Below, piece by piece: positions 37,084 through 47,362 of a stretch of 64,000 nucleotides of DNA (position 1 is its first letter; every line of letters begins with the position of its first letter). Position numbers and translations under genes: made by a program. Source of the stretch: Gluconobacter albidus (GTDB lineage: Bacteria; Pseudomonadota; Alphaproteobacteria; Acetobacterales; Acetobacteraceae). The stretch spans positions 1-64,000 of the forward strand of contig NZ_BEWL01000009.1 in NCBI RefSeq assembly GCF_002723915.1. The letters run 5' to 3'. The notes under the pieces are model-generated. The model ran no database searches, was not told the origin of the DNA, and was given only the letters and a program-made list of their open reading frames with translations.

Positions 37084-37875
37084 ATGACAACGGACGCCGT
37101 GGCGCGACTGCGCGAGCAGGTCCGACGCCTGGAGCGTCGAAGCCTTCCTCATTCCCATGCTGACACCCTGCCTACCGGGCATTCTGCCGTCGATGACCAT
37201 CTTGGCGGCGGCCTCAAAACGGGTAGCCTGCATGACTTTCTGATCTCCGATCCTCTGGAGACGGGGGCCAGCCTCGCCATGCTGCTGCCCATCCTGAAAG
37301 AGGGCAGGGGGCCGGTCTTCTGGATCAGCGACACACCTGCCGAATTGAACGCCTGCGGGCTGCATCAGTCCGGTGTTTCACTGGACCATCTGGTCTGCAT
37401 TGAAACGGACCCGGCCAGCCTGCTGTCGGCCGCCGAGGACATCTTGCGCGGGCCAGAACACGCACTGGCCGTGATCGCAGGACGTCACGCCCCAACGCTC
37501 AAGGAAATCCGCCGCCTCAATCTGGCTGTGGAGGCGAGCGGGAACACAGGCTTTTTCCTGCGCTCTGCGCCCCTCGCACAAGCTCCTGGGAAAGACCCCT
37601 GTGCGTGCGCCACGCGGTGGCGGCTCCTCTCCCATCCTTCATCGCCTCAAACGCTTCCGGGACTGGCCATGCCGCGTCCCGGTTCCCGACGCCTTTCTGC
37701 CGCGCTGTTGCGGGTGAGGGGAGGCCGCCCTGCTCACTGGATCCTCGACTGCACCGATCATGCGCCGCTTTCTCGCTCTCTGGATGCCCTTCTGGCGCAC
37801 CGAGCGCCTCCAGCTCTCCCGCCCGGGAGACTTCCCGACCGACAGGCCGCTCGTTGTGCACGCGCTGGCACATAA
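37084..37875 (+). CDS. imuA: ImuA, mutasome RecA-like accessory protein
   Basis: 263 residues from ATG 37084 after AAGGAGAAGAAAG. It is RecA-like in layout (LPTGHSAVDDHLGGGLKTGSLHDFL) but lacks a clear Walker A, as usual for ImuA. It supports translesion synthesis with ImuB and DnaE2. The reading frame runs 116 nt into imuB; the last 39 codons look like overhang beyond the conserved domain. Confidence 0.85.
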   Translation: MTTDAVARLREQVRRLERRSLPHSHADTLPTGHSAVDDHLGGGLKTGSLHDFLISDPLETGASLAMLLPILKEGRGPVFWISDTPAELNACGLHQSGVSLDHLVCIETDPASLLSAAEDILRGPEHALAVIAGRHAPTLKEIRRLNLAVEASGNTGFFLRSAPLAQAPGKDPCACATRWRLLSHPSSPQTLPGLAMPRPGSRRLSAALLRVRGGRPAHWILDCTDHAPLSRSLDALLAHRAPPALPPGRLPDRQAARCARAGT

Positions 37876-39289
37876 CCGTCACACCGTCACCGGTGTCAGT
37901 CCGGCTGCGCTCGCGGCTGGACTGACACCGGGACTGCCGCTGGCACAGGCCCGCTCCCTGGTGCCGGATCTTCTGACGGCAGAGGAAGACGCAGAAGCAC
38001 AGAGGGCAGCGCTGACCGATCTGTGCTCCTGGCTGATCTGGCTGTCGCCGCTGCCCGCGTTCGATGCTCCGGACGGTCTCTACAGCGACACCACCGGATG
38101 CGCCCATCTTTACGGGGGTGAGGCGGCCATGCTGAATCTCGTCAGGGAACGCCTGAGGGCAAGGGGGCATTCCTGCTCTGTGGCGCTAAGCGATACGGCC
38201 GCTGCCTCACGCGCCCTGGCCCGCTCGGGGATCGACCGGATCTGTCTCGTGCCTCCAGGTCAGCAGAAACAGGCTCTGCATCCTTTGCCCTGTACAGCGC
38301 TTCCGCTACCCGAAAAGACACTCTCCAGCCTTACCCGGCTCGGCCTGACCACTATTGGCGACCTTGCAGACCTCCCTCGCGCGCCTCTGGCCAAGCGATT
38401 TGGGGCGCAGCTTCTCACCTGCCTCGATGAGGCTCTGGGACGGCAGGCTAGCCCGCTCAGCGTGTTTCAACCTGCGGACCGGATTTCCCTGACCCGGTCT
38501 CTGGTCGAGCCCATCAGCACACCGGACGCTATTGCCACGGTGATTGCCGCACTCGTGCCGGTTGTCTGCGAAAAGCTGACGGCGCGCGGGGAGGGGGCGC
38601 GGCAGCTCGACTTTCTCTGCGTGCGCGTGGACGGATCCATTCAGGCCATCCGCGTGGGGACATCCGATCCGTCGGCTGACGTGACACGTCTGATGCGCCT
38701 GCTGGGAGACCAGATCCCGCAGATCGCGCCCGAGTTTGGAATTGAAACCGTCATCCTGACCGTCAGCGCGAACGAACCGCTCGAAGCCGGACCTGAGCGG
38801 TCTGTCCTGCCGGACGTCGGGGCATCCTCGGAGCGCGCTCTCCCAGCCACTCTGATCGACCGGCTGTTGAACCGTCCGGGGGTTGTTTCTGTCCACCAGC
38901 TCGCGCCCCGGTTTTCCGCCTGGCCAGAGGACGGGCAGTCTCGCGTTTCCCCAGACGACATGGCAAAACCGCCTCTCGCGCGCCAGATGCTCTGGGCGCG
39001 GCCGAACATTCTGTTCGATCTGCCCGTCCGGGTGCAGGTGACTGCCCTGCTTCCGGACGGTGCGCCACGCCAGTTCGTCCTCAAACGCCAGACACATCGC
39101 ATTGCGGCGGCCGATGGCCCCGAACGTCTGCTGGGTGAGTGGTGGCAGGCGGCCGAACGCTACGGCGCGATCCGCGACTACTGGCAGGTCGAGACCACGA
39201 CCGGCCTGCGCCTGTGGCTGTTTCGCAAAGGCGACGGAACCCACGACTGGTCCGGGTCAGGCGCGTGGTTTCTTCAGGGGGTGTTCTGA
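37760..39289 (+). CDS. imuB: ImuB, inactive Y-family polymerase-like hub of the mutasome
   Basis: 509 residues starting MRRFLALWMPFWRTERL, the usual ImuB start. Y-family palm and little-finger regions are recognisable, but ImuB proteins lack catalytic acidic residues and instead bridge the beta clamp, ImuA and DnaE2. The start lies inside imuA. The stop overlaps the next start (TGATG). Confidence 0.88.
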   Translation: MRRFLALWMPFWRTERLQLSRPGDFPTDRPLVVHALAHNRHTVTGVSPAALAAGLTPGLPLAQARSLVPDLLTAEEDAEAQRAALTDLCSWLIWLSPLPAFDAPDGLYSDTTGCAHLYGGEAAMLNLVRERLRARGHSCSVALSDTAAASRALARSGIDRICLVPPGQQKQALHPLPCTALPLPEKTLSSLTRLGLTTIGDLADLPRAPLAKRFGAQLLTCLDEALGRQASPLSVFQPADRISLTRSLVEPISTPDAIATVIAALVPVVCEKLTARGEGARQLDFLCVRVDGSIQAIRVGTSDPSADVTRLMRLLGDQIPQIAPEFGIETVILTVSANEPLEAGPERSVLPDVGASSERALPATLIDRLLNRPGVVSVHQLAPRFSAWPEDGQSRVSPDDMAKPPLARQMLWARPNILFDLPVRVQVTALLPDGAPRQFVLKRQTHRIAAADGPERLLGEWWQAAERYGAIRDYWQVETTTGLRLWLFRKGDGTHDWSGSGAWFLQGVF

Positions 39290-39522
39290 TGGAGCCCCGT
39301 GATGACCTGATCCCGGCCAGCACCTCGGACGTGGCCGAAGTGCTGATGCACGCGCTGTGCTATGACGGACGCAGGCGGACGCATGACGCCGCTGAACTGA
39401 TGGCCCGTCTCGTGGCCGAGCGTCTGGTCGCCTATCTGGAACGCTCGGGCTTCGTGGTCATGCGCGCGCCGACCAGCAACGCTCCAGACAGCAGCCGGCA
39501 CCCGCATCCGCACAGGCGCTAG
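39289..39522 (+). CDS. Small protein between imuB and dnaE2
   Basis: 77 residues (MEPRDDLIPASTSDVAEVLMHALCYDGRRRTHDAAELMARLVAERLVAYLERSGFVVMR...). Helical, no family recognised; it reads as a real gene because it is translationally coupled to imuB (TGATG) and abuts dnaE2. It could be a plasmid-specific mutasome component. Confidence 0.6.
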   Translation: MEPRDDLIPASTSDVAEVLMHALCYDGRRRTHDAAELMARLVAERLVAYLERSGFVVMRAPTSNAPDSSRHPHPHRR

Positions 39523-39525
39523 GCC

Positions 39526-42500
39526 GTGACTATGCCTTACGTCGAATTGCAGGTGACGTCTTCGTTTTCGTTCCTGCGCTCGGGCAGCCAGCCGGATGAA
39601 CTGATGTTCCAGGCAAAGGCCCTGGGCTATGACACCATCGGTCTGACCGACTGGAACACTGTGGCCGGGGTGATCCGCGCCCATCTGGCGGCGCGTGAAG
39701 CCGGTCTGCGTCTCCTGCCCGGATGCCGTCTCACTCTGCGCGATGGGAGTGCGCTCCTGGCCTATCCCCGCAATCGCGCGGGCTGGGCAGGTCTGTGCCA
39801 GCTCCTGAATCTTGGCCATCACCGGGGCGAGCGGGATGTGTTCCTTCTGGGGTGGGAGGATCTCGCCGCCGCGGCCCCGGACCTCCTCCTGATCCTGTTG
39901 CTGCCCGAGGACCTGGCAGAAGTTTCTGGTCAGGTTCAGAGCCTGCTGGATCTGCCCGGACAAAGGGCGGGCGAAGAAGAGAGCCGGTTTCTCGCGCTGA
40001 CGATGCTCCGGCAGCCGGGAGATCTGGCGCGGCTTCACGCGCTCGCGGCGTTCAGTGCGGCACAAGGTCTGGCCTGCGTCGCGACGGGAGATATTCTTTA
40101 CCACGATGCGCGCCGGCACGTTCTTCAGGACGTCGTCACGGCGATCCGGGAAGGCTGCACGGTCGATGCTCTCGGCAACCGCCGTCACGTTCACGCCGAT
40201 CGCCATCTGAAAGCCCCTGAAGAGCAGGCACGCCTGTTTGCTGCCTTTCCGGAGGCTCTGGCCAACACGCGGCGGATTGCCGAGGCCTGCGCCTTCAGTC
40301 TCGATGATCTCACTTATCAGTATCCGACCGAAACCGAGCGCACAGGCGAAAGCGCGCAGGAGACCCTGGCACGCCTGGTCCAGGCCGCACTGCCGCGTCG
40401 CTACCCGGCCGGGGCACCGCCTGACGTCGAGACACAGATAGCCCACGAGCTGAGGCTGATCGGCTCTCTGGCCTACGCGCCGTATTTCCTGACCGTGAAT
40501 ACGATCGTGCGTCATGCCCGCTCACTTGGCATTGTCTGTCAGGGGCGGGGATCTGCCGCGAACTCGGCCGTCTGCTATGTTCTGGGCATCACGAGTATTG
40601 ATCCGGTCCGCTCGGGCCTGCTGTTCGAGCGGTTCATCTCGGCCGAACGGCAGGAACCGCCCGACATCGACGTGGATTTCGAGAGTGACCGCCGAGAAGA
40701 GGTCATCCAGTGGATCTACCGACACTACGGCCGCCACCGCGCGGCCCTGTGCGCGACCGTGCAGCGCTATCAGCCCAAAGGCGCGTTGCGGGAAGTGGGT
40801 AAGGTTCTGGGGCTCCCGGAAGATCTGACCGGCCAGCTTTCAAAACACATCGCTTCATCGTTAGCCGATCCCGATCTGTGCAAGGCGCGTGCGGCCGATC
40901 TTGGCCTGAACCTGAAGGATCGCCGACTCAGTCTGACGTTCCATCTTGCCCGCCAGCTTCTCGGCTTTCCGCGCCAGCTTGGCACCCATCCGGGCGGATT
41001 TGTGCTGACCGAGGATCGCCTGGATGAACTCGTCCCCCTGATGCCGACCGCCATGGACGGGCGGCAGATCATCGTCTGGGACAAGGATGACATCGACGTC
41101 CTGCGCTTCATGAAGGTGGATGTTCTGGGTCTCGGGATGCTCGGCTGTCTGCGGCGCGGATTTGAGCTGCTGCACACCGTGTATCAGACCCGCATGGATC
41201 TCGCTTCGATCCCGGCCGAGGATCCGCAGACCTATCGCATGGTCCAGAAGGCAGACACGCTCGGGACGTTCCAGATCGAAAGCCGGGCGCAGATGTCGAT
41301 GCTGCCGCGCATGAAGCCTGCGACCTTTTATGATCTGGTGATTCAGGTGGCGATCGTGCGGCCGGGGCCGATCCAGGGGGACATGGTCCATCCTTATCTG
41401 AGGCGGCGGGAGAAATTGGAGCCTGTCACCTATCCGTCCAAGACCCTGCGCGGGATCCTCGGGAAGACCTTGGGCGTGCCACTCTTCCAGGAGCAGGCCA
41501 TGCAGGTGGCGATCCACTGCGCGGGCTTCACGCCAGGCGAAGCCGACCAGCTCCGCCGCGCGATGGCGACGTTCAAAATGACAGGTGGGGTGTCGCCGTT
41601 CCGGAACAAGCTGGTGAACGGGATGCTGGCCAATGGCTATGAGCAGGACTTTGCCGAGCAGACCTTCGCGCAGCTTGAAGGCTTTGGCAGCTACGGCTTC
41701 CCCGAAAGCCATGCCGCCTCGTTCGCCCTGATCGCCTATGCCTCGGCGTGGATGAAATGCCATTACCCGGACGTGTTCTGTGCCGCCCTGCTGAACAGCC
41801 AACCGATGGGGTTTTATGCGCCCTCGCAGATTGTTCAGGACGCACAGCGCCATGGGGTCGAGGTCCGGCCGATCTGCATCAACGCCTCACGATGGGATTG
41901 CACACTGGAGCGCGGCCGGAACGGACGGCACGCGGCGGTCCGGCTGGGGTTCAGGATGGTGCGCGGGTTGGCGAACGGCCATGGGGCCGCCCTGATCGCG
42001 GCCCGGATGCCGGACTATGAGAGTATTGACGATGTCTGGCGCCGTGCGGATGTGCCGGTCTCGGCCCTGGAATGTCTTGCGGAAGCAGATGCCTTCCGGG
42101 TGTTCGGGCAGATGCGCCGTGCTGCCCTGTGGTCGATCAAGGGTCTCGCCGATACCGCCCTGCCGCTGTTTGAGGCGGCGGATCGGGGCCGGAACTTTCC
42201 GCTACCGGAAGTGATCGAGCCGGAGATTACCTTACCACTGATGTCAGAGCGGGCCTCAGTGCATGAGGATTACCGGGCGACGGGACTCAGCCTGAACGGG
42301 CATCCCGTCGCGTTTCTACGGGAGGGCTTACGGGAAGAAGGGATCGTTCGTTGCGGGGATCTCCCTTATCTGCGGGATGGACGCCGGATCCAGCTCACCG
42401 GACTGGTGTTGATGCGGCAAAGGCCAGGGACGGCCAACGGTACCATGTTCGTCACCATTGAGGACGAAACCGGCACGGCCAATCTGATTGTCTGGAAGGA

Positions 42501-42666
42501 TGTGCAGGAGAAATACCGCCGTCCTCTTCTCGCGTCCCGTCTTCTGGCCTGTAAGGGCCGGCTTCAGAAGGAAGGCGATGTGATCCATGTCGTTGTGCTC
42601 AGTCTGGAAGACAGAACGCCGTTGCTTCAGGGATCTGAACTCCTGAAGGCACGGGATTTCCGTTAG
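39526..42666 (+). CDS. dnaE2: Error-prone DNA polymerase III alpha subunit DnaE2 (ImuC)
   Basis: 1046 residues from GTG 39526 (ATG two codons later). An N-terminal PHP domain ([33 protein letters not shown]) precedes the polymerase palm with [12 protein letters not shown] near residue 378 and [14 protein letters not shown]-terminal OB domain ([26 protein letters not shown]) is present. It performs damage-induced mutagenic synthesis and is the last gene of the SOS-controlled operon. A 189-bp gap follows with no recognisable feature. Confidence 0.92.
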   Translation: MTMPYVELQVTSSFSFLRSGSQPDELMFQAKALGYDTIGLTDWNTVAGVIRAHLAAREAGLRLLPGCRLTLRDGSALLAYPRNRAGWAGLCQLLNLGHHRGERDVFLLGWEDLAAAAPDLLLILLLPEDLAEVSGQVQSLLDLPGQRAGEEESRFLALTMLRQPGDLARLHALAAFSAAQGLACVATGDILYHDARRHVLQDVVTAIREGCTVDALGNRRHVHADRHLKAPEEQARLFAAFPEALANTRRIAEACAFSLDDLTYQYPTETERTGESAQETLARLVQAALPRRYPAGAPPDVETQIAHELRLIGSLAYAPYFLTVNTIVRHARSLGIVCQGRGSAANSAVCYVLGITSIDPVRSGLLFERFISAERQEPPDIDVDFESDRREEVIQWIYRHYGRHRAALCATVQRYQPKGALREVGKVLGLPEDLTGQLSKHIASSLADPDLCKARAADLGLNLKDRRLSLTFHLARQLLGFPRQLGTHPGGFVLTEDRLDELVPLMPTAMDGRQIIVWDKDDIDVLRFMKVDVLGLGMLGCLRRGFELLHTVYQTRMDLASIPAEDPQTYRMVQKADTLGTFQIESRAQMSMLPRMKPATFYDLVIQVAIVRPGPIQGDMVHPYLRRREKLEPVTYPSKTLRGILGKTLGVPLFQEQAMQVAIHCAGFTPGEADQLRRAMATFKMTGGVSPFRNKLVNGMLANGYEQDFAEQTFAQLEGFGSYGFPESHAASFALIAYASAWMKCHYPDVFCAALLNSQPMGFYAPSQIVQDAQRHGVEVRPICINASRWDCTLERGRNGRHAAVRLGFRMVRGLANGHGAALIAARMPDYESIDDVWRRADVPVSALECLAEADAFRVFGQMRRAALWSIKGLADTALPLFEAADRGRNFPLPEVIEPEITLPLMSERASVHEDYRATGLSLNGHPVAFLREGLREEGIVRCGDLPYLRDGRRIQLTGLVLMRQRPGTANGTMFVTIEDETGTANLIVWKDVQEKYRRPLLASRLLACKGRLQKEGDVIHVVVLSLEDRTPLLQGSELLKARDFR

Positions 42667-42855
42667 GCAAGAACGGCGGTTCGGCCAATCTTCTTATCAT
42701 AATATGAAGCTTATGTTGGTGTTGAACCTGTGGGGTTGTGGGCAGAGCCGCGCCTGTGGTCAGCCTGCAGGGCTGTCCATCAGGACGAGAGCGACCGTAA
42801 AACGGCTGTCCATAAATCCACAGGCTTTACGCACGTCGAAAGTTAAATCCGTACA

Positions 42856-43260
42856 TTATTCGTGCGGCTGTGACGGTGCCGCAACCTTCACGACTGAAAC
42901 CCGGGCGTTTGAGTAGGGTGTAGCGGACGGATCAGGATGTGTGATGATGTCTGAACCGGCAGCGGCGGCAAGTAATGTGCCAAAATATGGATCATTTTCA
43001 TCTGCGATCGCGAGCACCTCGTCCGCGCTGACGGGCGCGCCAAACTCTTTCCCGAGCTTGCTCAGGATATAATTGTCCAGCACCGCATGAATCATGAACG
43101 GCTGATTCCGGAGAGACAGCAGAGCTAACAGATTCTCTGGCATGTCTTCGTCAGGCTCCGCCTCCATCACAGCATCCACATTATCGAGCAGAACGTGGAG
43201 CACGACGCCATATATCGTAATCTCCAGCACACGCTGCTCACCGGTCTCTGTATCAGTCAT
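42856..43260 (-). CDS. Unrecognised 134-residue plasmid protein
   Basis: Acidic, no motif recognised (VLEITIYGVVLHVLLDNVDAVMEAEPDEDMPENLLALLSL). It has a good AGGAG site that lies in the 3' arm of a leader hairpin (arms 43269-43275 and 43282-43288). The T[CT]AGTCGCA box at 43307 precedes it, grouping it with the transfer genes. Confidence 0.65.
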   Translation of the reverse strand: MTDTETGEQRVLEITIYGVVLHVLLDNVDAVMEAEPDEDMPENLLALLSLRNQPFMIHAVLDNYILSKLGKEFGAPVSADEVLAIADENDPYFGTLLAAAAGSDIITHPDPSATPYSNARVSVVKVAAPSQPHE

Positions 43261-43268
43261 TCCTGGCT

Positions 43269-43315
43269 CTCCTGTTTGGTGACAGGAGGATAGTTGGGCT
43301 GCGTTGTGCGACTGA
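43269..43315 (-). promoter_or_regulatory. TCAGTCGCA box and SD hairpin (gene starting at 43260)
   Basis: TCAGTCGCA on the minus strand occupies 43307-43315, 46 nt before the start codon. In between, CTCCTGT and ACAGGAG form a 7-bp inverted repeat whose 3' arm contains the ribosome site. Confidence 0.55.
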
Positions 43316-43322
43316 GAAGTGA

Positions 43323-43337
43323 CCTATCAATGATAGG
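43323..43337. promoter_or_regulatory. Palindrome in a divergent promoter region
   Basis: CCTATCA-A-TGATAGG is a perfect 7-bp inverted repeat between the divergent genes at 43260 and 43480. It is a plausible operator; no regulator is assigned. Confidence 0.4.
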
Positions 43338-43479
43338 ACGAGGATTCTATCTCGGAAGAGGCACTGTGCTCCAGCGGCGAATTGTCTCAGCAGGGCGCTA
43401 CTATTACTTTTCTCCGGATAGCCTTTTAACTCGCACGAAAAGAGCGGAACTCCAGCGTGTAATTTGGGGATGACTGAAT

Positions 43480-44424
43480 ATGACTGACAAGCATACGACC
43501 ATAAGGAAAATTTGCGTTCTGATCACTCTCGGCGCGATCATGGTGCTTCGTTGTTCTGTGGCGTTAGCAGGCGTCGAAGCTATTCAGATCGAAAAATCAG
43601 GTATCAAACCAAGTATTATCGTACCAGGCGTTCATGCTCCTGTCTTCGGTATCGAGGCGCCAAGTGCAGCCGTTTTCGTAGGAAAATCAGTCCTTCTTTC
43701 TGAAGGGACGGAAGCCAACCAAGACGCAAAGACCCAACCTGAGAAACTCGAACATTCCGTACCTGAAATCGTACTTAATCCTACCGTGGTCGCCTCGTGG
43801 GTCAACGGCATAGATATCGAGAAACTTAAGTCCAGACTGCAACTACATCTCGCATGTTATACTGGACAGGAAATGCTTCGAGCACGTAATACAGATATGT
43901 ACTCGCGTGTACTGTTGAACATGAAGACAGCACAAGCAGCAGAATTTATTCTCGAAATGCCATGCCCGCAGCCAGCAGGTCTATCCCGTGACGACCTCGT
44001 GCGCACTGAAGCGCAAGAATCAGGCGTCACGATCAAGCGGCTTGAACATCTCAACGAGTGGGAGGCGGTCCAAAAGGAAATTCCGGATGACTACTATCGT
44101 GACTCAATCGTTGAGATGCTCAAACGACCTGAGGAGAACCTTTCGTCGCCCCCATTCGTGTCCTTCGTCCAAAACGGACAGTACGATGAATTCGACGCCT
44201 GGATCAGAAATCGTAACGTCACGGTAAGCCAGAAGAAAATGTATGAGTACGATGTCACCAAACGAACCAGCCAGATGTATCGAGCTATGACCCCATATGT
44301 ACGATCTGGCGGTGCAGTCATTTTAATCGGAGCTGCTCATCTTGGCGGCCCAGATGGATTGGCGGCTCTACTGCGACGCGATGGGTATTATTTGCGTCCG
44401 ATCACACTGCCCGAGCATAAATAG
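43480..44424 (+). CDS. TraB/GumN-family exported protein
   Basis: 314 residues with a hydrophobic N-terminal export signal (ICVLITLGAIMVLRCSVALAG). Family features: VPGVHAP early His, LLSEGTE acidic motif, and VILIGAAHLGGPDGLAALLRRDGY near the C-terminus, matching the GxxH...G block of GumN/TraB (PF01963) proteins, which are thought to be metal-dependent peptidase-like. It stands alone between the mutasome and ars operons. Confidence 0.65.
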   Translation: MTDKHTTIRKICVLITLGAIMVLRCSVALAGVEAIQIEKSGIKPSIIVPGVHAPVFGIEAPSAAVFVGKSVLLSEGTEANQDAKTQPEKLEHSVPEIVLNPTVVASWVNGIDIEKLKSRLQLHLACYTGQEMLRARNTDMYSRVLLNMKTAQAAEFILEMPCPQPAGLSRDDLVRTEAQESGVTIKRLEHLNEWEAVQKEIPDDYYRDSIVEMLKRPEENLSSPPFVSFVQNGQYDEFDAWIRNRNVTVSQKKMYEYDVTKRTSQMYRAMTPYVRSGGAVILIGAAHLGGPDGLAALLRRDGYYLRPITLPEHK

Positions 44425-44556
44425 ACTATTCACGCTAAATGGCCGCCTTCGAGCCGATTAGGGGGGTAAACGGAATGTCTGGTCTGAGCGGAAAAATTGA
44501 GGAAGCCGACAGTCGTGATCTCCGTTTCCTCACATAGGATAGCTTGACTTACGACG

Positions 44557-44580
44557 ATATATCCACAATTCTGGATATAT
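44557..44580. promoter_or_regulatory. ArsR operator overlapping the arsR start codon
   Basis: ATATATCCA-CAATTC-TGGATATAT is a perfect 9-bp inverted repeat whose right arm runs into the arsR ATG (44579). Its position suits autorepression and implies a very short or absent leader. Confidence 0.7.
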
Positions 44581-44932
44581 GGACACAGAATCTACCCTCG
44601 CAGCCCTGAGCGCCCTGTCGCAGTCTACACGGCTGGAGATTTTTCGCCTGCTGGTGCGCTACGAGCCGGACGGATTACCCGCCGGAGATGTCGCGCGGCA
44701 TCTCAATGTCCCGCAGAACACCATCTCGGCCCATCTCGCCACCCTGGCCCGTTCCGGGCTGCTGACCTCGGAGCGCCATAGCCGGCTGATCGTCTATCGC
44801 GCTTGTCTTCCGCGCCTGCGAGACCTGATGCTCTTCCTCGTCAGGGACTGCTGCGCGGGCAGTCCCGAACTCTGCGCGCCCCTGGTCGCAACCCTGTCCT
44901 CCTGCTGTCCCTCCCCGGAAGCCCGATCATGA
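44579..44932 (+). CDS. arsR: ArsR-family arsenic-responsive repressor
   Basis: 117 residues. Winged helix with recognition segment LPAGDVARHLNVPQNTISAHLATLARSGLL. Cysteines lie at the C-terminus (RDCCAGSPELCAP and SSCC), a likely As(III) site outside the classic alpha-3 CVC motif, as in several alternative ArsR types. It shares an ATGA overlap with arsC. Confidence 0.88.
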   Translation: MDTESTLAALSALSQSTRLEIFRLLVRYEPDGLPAGDVARHLNVPQNTISAHLATLARSGLLTSERHSRLIVYRACLPRLRDLMLFLVRDCCAGSPELCAPLVATLSSCCPSPEARS

Positions 44933-45351
44933 CCATCACGATCTACCACAACCCGGCCTGCGGCACGTCGCGCAATGTGCTGGCACTGATCCGCAACAGC
45001 GGCGAGGAGCCTCGGATCATCGAATATCTGAAAACCCCGCCCAGCCGTGCGGAACTGGTCAGTCTGATCGCCCGTATGGGCGTTCCGGTGCGCTCGATCC
45101 TGCGGGAAAAGGGTACGCCCTTTCACGAACTCGGCCTCAATAATCCGGCCCGGAGCGATGATGCGCTGATCGACGCCATGATCGCGCATCCGATCCTGAT
45201 GAACCGGCCCATCGTCGTCACCCCGCTGGGTGGGGCACTCTGCCGTCCGTCTGAGGCGGTTCTGGACATCCTGCCCAACCCGCAGAGAGGCGCTTTCGTC
45301 AAAGAGGACGGGGAGAAGATCGTCGATGAATCTGGCAAGCGGATCATCTGA
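44929..45351 (+). CDS. arsC: Arsenate reductase, glutaredoxin-coupled ArsC
   Basis: 140 residues. [15 protein letters not shown] carries the catalytic Cys; [21 protein letters not shown] is the family C-terminal substrate region. Reduces As(V) to As(III), which ArsB exports. Overlaps arsR and abuts arsB (stop and start share a base). Confidence 0.92.
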   Translation: MTITIYHNPACGTSRNVLALIRNSGEEPRIIEYLKTPPSRAELVSLIARMGVPVRSILREKGTPFHELGLNNPARSDDALIDAMIAHPILMNRPIVVTPLGGALCRPSEAVLDILPNPQRGAFVKEDGEKIVDESGKRII

Positions 45352-46646
45352 TGCTGGCGCTTCTGATTTTCGTTGTCACGCTGGTTTTTGTCATATGGCA
45401 GCCTCGGGGGCTGGGTATCGGCTGGAGCGCAATGGCCGGTGCCGCCGTGGCCCTGGCGGCTGGTGTGATCCACTGGCACGACATTCCTGTCGTCTGGCAC
45501 ATCGTCTGGGACGCGACTTTCACCTTCATCGCGCTGATCGTCATCTCGCTGTTGCTGGATGAGGCCGGATTCTTCCATTGGGCCGCGCTGCACGTCGTGC
45601 GCTGGGGCAAAGGGCGAGGCCGGACGCTATTCCCGCTGATCGTGGTGCTGGGAGCGGCCATTGCGGCGGTTTTCGCCAATGATGGTGCGGCCCTGCTGCT
45701 CACGCCCATTGTCATCGCCATCCTCACTCAACTTCGCCTGAGCCATACCGCAGCCCTGGCCTTCATCATTGCGACCGGCTTCGTCGCAGACACCACAAGC
45801 CTGCCGCTGGTCATCTCCAATCTGGTGAACATCGTCAGCGCCAATTTCTTTGGCATTGCGTTCGATCGCTATGCCGCGATCATGGTCCCTGTCGATCTGG
45901 TAGCACTTGGCGCAACGCTTGCCGTTCTGTGGTTGTGGTATCGGCGGCAGGTGCCTGCGACCTATCCCGTCGCCGAACTGCCAGCACCCGCCACGGCCAT
46001 TCGTGACCACCATGTATTCCGGGCGGCCTTTCCGCTGTTGGCCCTGGTTCTGGCGGCCTATTTCCTGACCGCACAGTTTCATATCCCGGTCTGTGTCGTA
46101 GCCTGCCTGGCCGCCGGAATCCTCTTACTCGTCGCCGGATATGGTCGGGTCATCCCTGTTCTCAAGGTGCTGCGGGGCGCACCGTGGCAGATCGTGATCT
46201 TCTCGCTGGGTATGTATCTGGTGGTGTATGGCCTGCGCAATGCCGGGCTGACCGACTACCTTGCAACCGCACTGATCTGGCTCGGCCATCAGGGACCGTT
46301 CACCGCTACGATCGGCACCGGCTTTCTGGCGGCTGTTTTGTCGTCCATCATGAACAATATGCCGAGTGTGCTGGTCGGGGCGCTGGCGATCCAGCAGGCT
46401 CACGACATCACGCCGCTGACCCGTGAACTGATGGTCTATGCCAATGTCATCGGTTGTGACCTCGGCCCCAAATTCACCCCGATCGGCAGTCTCGCCACGT
46501 TGCTGTGGTTGCATGTGCTGGCATCCAAGAAGCATCGGGTCACATGGGGGCAGTATATGAAAGTGGGGCTGGCGATCACCCCGCCTGTCCTGCTGGTCAC
46601 GCTCGCAGTGCTGGCCCTGTGGTTGCCTGCCATCAGCCGCCCGTAA
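45351..46646 (+). CDS. arsB: Arsenite efflux permease ArsB
   Basis: 431 residues, about 11-12 transmembrane helices. [44 protein letters not shown] and [20 protein letters not shown] are diagnostic ArsB segments. It exports As(III)/Sb(III) across the inner membrane. Confidence 0.93.
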   Translation: MLALLIFVVTLVFVIWQPRGLGIGWSAMAGAAVALAAGVIHWHDIPVVWHIVWDATFTFIALIVISLLLDEAGFFHWAALHVVRWGKGRGRTLFPLIVVLGAAIAAVFANDGAALLLTPIVIAILTQLRLSHTAALAFIIATGFVADTTSLPLVISNLVNIVSANFFGIAFDRYAAIMVPVDLVALGATLAVLWLWYRRQVPATYPVAELPAPATAIRDHHVFRAAFPLLALVLAAYFLTAQFHIPVCVVACLAAGILLLVAGYGRVIPVLKVLRGAPWQIVIFSLGMYLVVYGLRNAGLTDYLATALIWLGHQGPFTATIGTGFLAAVLSSIMNNMPSVLVGALAIQQAHDITPLTRELMVYANVIGCDLGPKFTPIGSLATLLWLHVLASKKHRVTWGQYMKVGLAITPPVLLVTLAVLALWLPAISRP

Positions 46647-46669
46647 TGTGCAAAGGAAGCAAGACCGCG

Positions 46670-46804
46670 ATGACCGAACCTGACGACACGCTCCGCCCGC
46701 ACCCGGATTATCGCCACGGGATCAATGGCGCACGGCAGCCCAAAGTAGCGCTGCCAGCGATCGTCATCGTCGAGACTGGTCTCCCGCAGGTTCGGGCCAC
46801 ATAG
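46670..46804 (+). CDS. Short ORF between arsB and the acetyltransferase gene
   Basis: 44 codons (MTEPDDTLRPHPDYRHGINGARQPKVAL...). An AAAGGA sequence lies about 14 nt upstream. No family recognised; it may be a remnant or simply intergenic. Confidence 0.25.
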   Translation: MTEPDDTLRPHPDYRHGINGARQPKVALPAIVIVETGLPQVRAT

Positions 46805-46822
46805 AACAAGAGGCAACGAGAC

Positions 46823-47362
46823 ATGTCCGTTCCGAGTATCCGCCAGGTACGTGCTGCTGACGCCCCCGCCATCGCAGCGATTTATGCCCATCACGTCGAA
46901 CATGGCACAGCAAGTTTTGATTACGAACCACGCTCACTTACCGAGACTGAGGAGAAGATCGAAAGTGTGCGGGCACGAAATTGGCCCTTTCTCGTCGCAG
47001 TGCAAGACGAACAGGTGGTGGGCTATGCCTATGCCACGCAATTCAGGGACAGGCCCGCCTACAGCTTCACATGCGAGAATTCGATTTACGTCCACCCCGA
47101 CCACATCAGGCAAGGTGTCGGTTCAGCCCTATTATCCGATCTGTTAGGTCACGCCGAAGCATCGGGCTTTCGCCAGATGATTGCGGTGATCGGTGGCGGT
47201 GAACCCGGATCGATTGCACTGCATGCGCGCCATGGATTTGCCCATGCTGGGCAGATGCGTTCGGTGGGCCGCAAATTCGGCCGCTGGCTCGACACGTTCT
47301 ACATGCAGGCCTCGTTGGGCGCGGGCGATGGTGACGACCCGCTGAAGGAACCACAAACATGA
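46823..47362 (+). CDS. GNAT N-acetyltransferase, ArsN/PAT-like
   Basis: 179 residues. Resembles phosphinothricin acetyltransferase: [31 protein letters not shown], acetyl-CoA loop [19 protein letters not shown] and IALHARHGF. In ars operons such genes (ArsN) are linked to resistance against arsinothricin or organic analogues. Substrate here is inferred from position between arsB and arsH. ATGA overlap with arsH. Confidence 0.82.
   Translation: MSVPSIRQVRAADAPAIAAIYAHHVEHGTASFDYEPRSLTETEEKIESVRARNWPFLVAVQDEQVVGYAYATQFRDRPAYSFTCENSIYVHPDHIRQGVGSALLSDLLGHAEASGFRQMIAVIGGGEPGSIALHARHGFAHAGQMRSVGRKFGRWLDTFYMQASLGAGDGDDPLKEPQT

Noticed and set aside
39274-40515. Long minus-strand frames opposite dnaE2 and imuB (also 38306-39244 and 40861-41853)
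   Set aside because: Antisense to well-supported genes, with low-complexity composition and no domain.
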